Source: Rhynchopus euleeides
Lineage: Eukaryota; Euglenozoa; Diplonemea; Diplonemida; Diplonemidae
Direction of reading: 5' to 3'
Assembly (NCBI GenBank): GCA_963210315.1
Contig: OY723262.1
Span: forward strand, 124,001 to 188,000
DNA: 64,000 nt
Below the pieces are notes generated by a model that made no database searches, had not been told where the DNA came from, and saw only the letters and a list, made by a program, of their open reading frames with translations. Below are positions 62,144 to 64,000 of this stretch, in pieces. The position numbers and the translations under genes were made by a program. Each line of letters begins with the position of its first letter. Position 1 is the first letter of the stretch.

Positions 62144-64000
62144 TCAGACTGCAGGGTGTTCGTCCGACATGTGCCTATCCCTCAGTTCTTGTGAAGCAAA
62201 CTCCTGCAGACACACAGGGCAGGTCGTGATGTCCAGCTCATCCTGGTGGACGTAGAGGGCGTGTTGGCTAAGTCCACTTCTGAACACCGTTTTCTCACAC
62301 AAGGGGCAAGACACTCGACATTCACACTGCGCCCTCGGCCGGTGCTGTCCGTCGTAGTGGGCGTAGAGCCCGTAAACCCGCGCGAAGCTCTTTTCAGGGC
62401 AAACAACGCAGCTGTACTCTTCTGTGGCGGATGTCTCGTCGCCATCATCATCATCATCATCATCATCACCAGCCTCGCCGCTATTGCCGTCACTCGCAAG
62501 GTTTCCGTCATCACCAGCCTCCTCCCCGTCGGTGGTTCCTTGTGCAGGGGGCGTCACCTCCGTCACCTCCCAGGGTTCTTCGTCACAGATGCAAACCAGG
62601 AAAACATCGCCGTTGTTGCCGGGTTCTGCCTGAAATGTTTGTCCGTGACCATCTCTGCGGCGCACATGTGACCCGAGGCCAAGTTTGTCCAAGCGGACCA
62701 CCAATTGACGAGCAGCCTTGAGCCACGTATCATTGTGAGTGATCACACACCTGCACAGGCGCATGGAATCGTAAGATAATATTTGGGGCCGCTCGCCGAT
62801 GGTAGGAGTCAGTGGAGGCACTTTGCGCACGGTATTTTCATCCGTCAAGTGTTTCTGTTTCAGTTCATAGATCTGCAGATCACGCTCCATCGTCTGCGGG
62901 GATCCCCCACGTGTCCACCTCTTGCGCTCACCGTTGCCCTGTTCGAAGAGCTCGTCGGAGACGGTGACCCTGTGCGCATCCTGCTCATCAAACCAGTGTT
63001 CGAGAGAATGAGCATATGCCGAGCGAGTGATCCCGGGATTTGCCCACTCCAACAAGAAAATCAGCACATGATAGCTGATCACAGCGAATAGAAACTCTTT
63101 GCGGCAGGAACCTGTTGAGAAGTATCGCACTGGTATGTCTTGGTAGCGGAAGAAGATCAGCGATTGCATTGCGCAGCACAATGTCCGCTGATTCCCCACG
63201 GTGATGGCCTTCAAAGCAGCGAGTATCTCTCTTGCGTGCTTCCCAGTGAAATTTTTGCCCACTTTTCCAAGGATGGTTTCCTCCACCACTTTTGATCCCG
63301 GCAGCGTACGTAGAATGAGGCGCATAACACCTTTCGTGTCGTGAAGGGGGGGCGTCACGGTGTAGACAGGATTCGAGAATTTTGAAGCGATGCTACAAGT
63401 GAATCCTGCGGCATCCATCTCTTGGATACTACAGCGGTGGCAGTCATGCAGGTACTCCAAACGCTCGTCGATTCCTGTAAGGCAGAAGGCAGAACGATGC
63501 CCTGTCCCACCTACACCTTTGAAGAGTGACCACAACTCTAAGTGGTCACCCCCAAGCCGGAACTGGGTGATGGAAAAGGAGCAAGGCCCCTTCGTAAAGA
63601 TCCCCTTCTGAACTGCCACAATCTGCCCCAAGGCATGGAGCATCCACCATTCGTAGAACAGGGGCTTGTGGCGGTCACACACTGTCAGAAAGCGGGACGC
63701 GGTGATCCCGTCCGTCAATGCGATTGCCAGTCGCTGCCTGCTCTTTCCTTGAAGGCTACCGGGTGTGTAGCCATCACCCGTGACCATGACTGTTGGTGGG
63801 GGGCGACCCGAGCGGATGGGGAAAGCCCTCAGCAGAAACTCGAGGCACCCCCGCATGTTCCCTAGCAGAGAGGGCGTCATCAGCCGGAGGGGAGCTTCAT
63901 GCTTTACGAGGAGGGGGTATGAAAGCCCCATCGAGATCCCTGTCTCTCTGCGAACGAGTGAGCCCAGCCGTTCACAGTCGCGCAGAGACATGCCCAACTC
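62144..64000 (-). CDS. Candidate DDE-type transposase with C2H2 zinc fingers (5' end outside window)
   Basis: Over 617 codons, open to the window edge; no domain name is certain. In order, with residue numbers from base 63997: VMVTGDG (Asp75), FRLGGDHLELW (Asp151) followed by AFCLTG, CHRC (186-189), PPLHDTKG (Asp220), TRSAYAHSLEHW, DELFEQGNGERKR, then two acidic stretches (one Asp8 from an ATC microsatellite), and a C-terminal tail with C2H2-type fingers (CVVCPEKSF...HYDGQH; CPLCEKTVF...HALYVH; CPVCLQEF...HMSDEH). The middle half is shared with the broken ORF at 3391-4527 inside a proven transposon, which makes a transposase role likely. The fingers may bind the element's ends. The superfamily is unknown to me. 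Confidence 0.6.
   Translation of the reverse strand, partial: ELGMSLRDCERLGSLVRRETGISMGLSYPLLVKHEAPLRLMTPSLLGNMRGCLEFLLRAFPIRSGRPPPTVMVTGDGYTPGSLQGKSRQRLAIALTDGITASRFLTVCDRHKPLFYEWWMLHALGQIVAVQKGIFTKGPCSFSITQFRLGGDHLELWSLFKGVGGTGHRSAFCLTGIDERLEYLHDCHRCSIQEMDAAGFTCSIASKFSNPVYTVTPPLHDTKGVMRLILRTLPGSKVVEETILGKVGKNFTGKHAREILAALKAITVGNQRTLCCAMQSLIFFRYQDIPVRYFSTGSCRKEFLFAVISYHVLIFLLEWANPGITRSAYAHSLEHWFDEQDAHRVTVSDELFEQGNGERKRWTRGGSPQTMERDLQIYELKQKHLTDENTVRKVPPLTPTIGERPQILSYDSMRLCRCVITHNDTWLKAARQLVVRLDKLGLGSHVRRRDGHGQTFQAEPGNNGDVFLVCICDEEPWEVTEVTPPAQGTTDGEEAGDDGNLASDGNSGEAGDDDDDDDDGDETSATEEYSCVVCPEKSFARVYGLYAHYDGQHRPRAQCECRVSCPLCEKTVFRSGLSQHALYVHQDELDITTCPVCLQEFASQELRDRHMSDEHPAV

Noticed and set aside
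1-64000. tRNA, rRNA and CRISPR arrays.
   Set aside because: I looked for cloverleaf A/B-box patterns, rRNA-like conserved cores and regularly spaced repeats with unique spacers and saw none. The regular repeats here are transposon subterminal arrays without spacers.

Overview
This is nuclear DNA of a eukaryotic microbe. Genes carry GT-AG introns of about 40 to 280 bp with polypyrimidine tracts, coding exons are GC-rich, and more than half of the window is non-coding and repeat-rich. The gene set (an inositol-trisphosphate-receptor-like calcium channel, a Shewanella-like phosphatase, a centrin, a WDR48 homologue) points to a free-living protist or alga. IP3 receptors are absent from land plants, and Shewanella-like phosphatases are absent from animals. 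An alveolate such as a chromerid would fit, but this is a weak inference.

Layout. 1-1724: 3' end of a retroelement (reverse transcriptase plus RNase H) followed by split direct repeats of the DIRS/Ngaro/VIPER type. 1725-7650: repeat nest in which a roughly 165-bp tandem repeat is interrupted by a 2.3-kb DNA transposon and a 0.73-kb foldback element, followed by a small foldback and a minisatellite. 7726-17190: one very large IP3-receptor-like gene, minus strand, three exons. 17.2-47.3 kb: about 30 kb with no gene I can recognise, holding tandem repeats, hairpin repeats, microsatellites and several nested inverted-repeat transposons (31767-31974; 32559-33623; 33775-35457 with two inner elements; 43133-46570 with one inner element). 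47.3-59.4 kb: a compact run of host genes, all on the minus strand: coiled-coil protein, centrin-like EF-hand protein, F-box protein, WDR48/UAF1-like WD40 protein, an unrecognised small protein and a membrane-anchored Shewanella-like phosphatase. 59.4-64 kb: repeats, a likely terminal exon of a further minus-strand gene, a palindromic foldback, and a large ORF with C2H2 zinc fingers related to the damaged ORF inside the 2.3-kb transposon.

The most unusual content is the transposon biology. At least eight inverted-repeat elements look inserted at the dinucleotide TA. Most carry their own family-specific palindromic or tandem subterminal motif. One is proved by an empty site in the neighbouring tandem repeat, and others by nesting inside one another. 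A pair of related proteins (3391-4527, broken; 62144-64000, open) has the residue order expected of a DDE transposase with a zinc-binding insertion, and I cannot place it in a named superfamily. A separate element has piggyBac hallmarks (TTAA duplication, CCCTTT ends).
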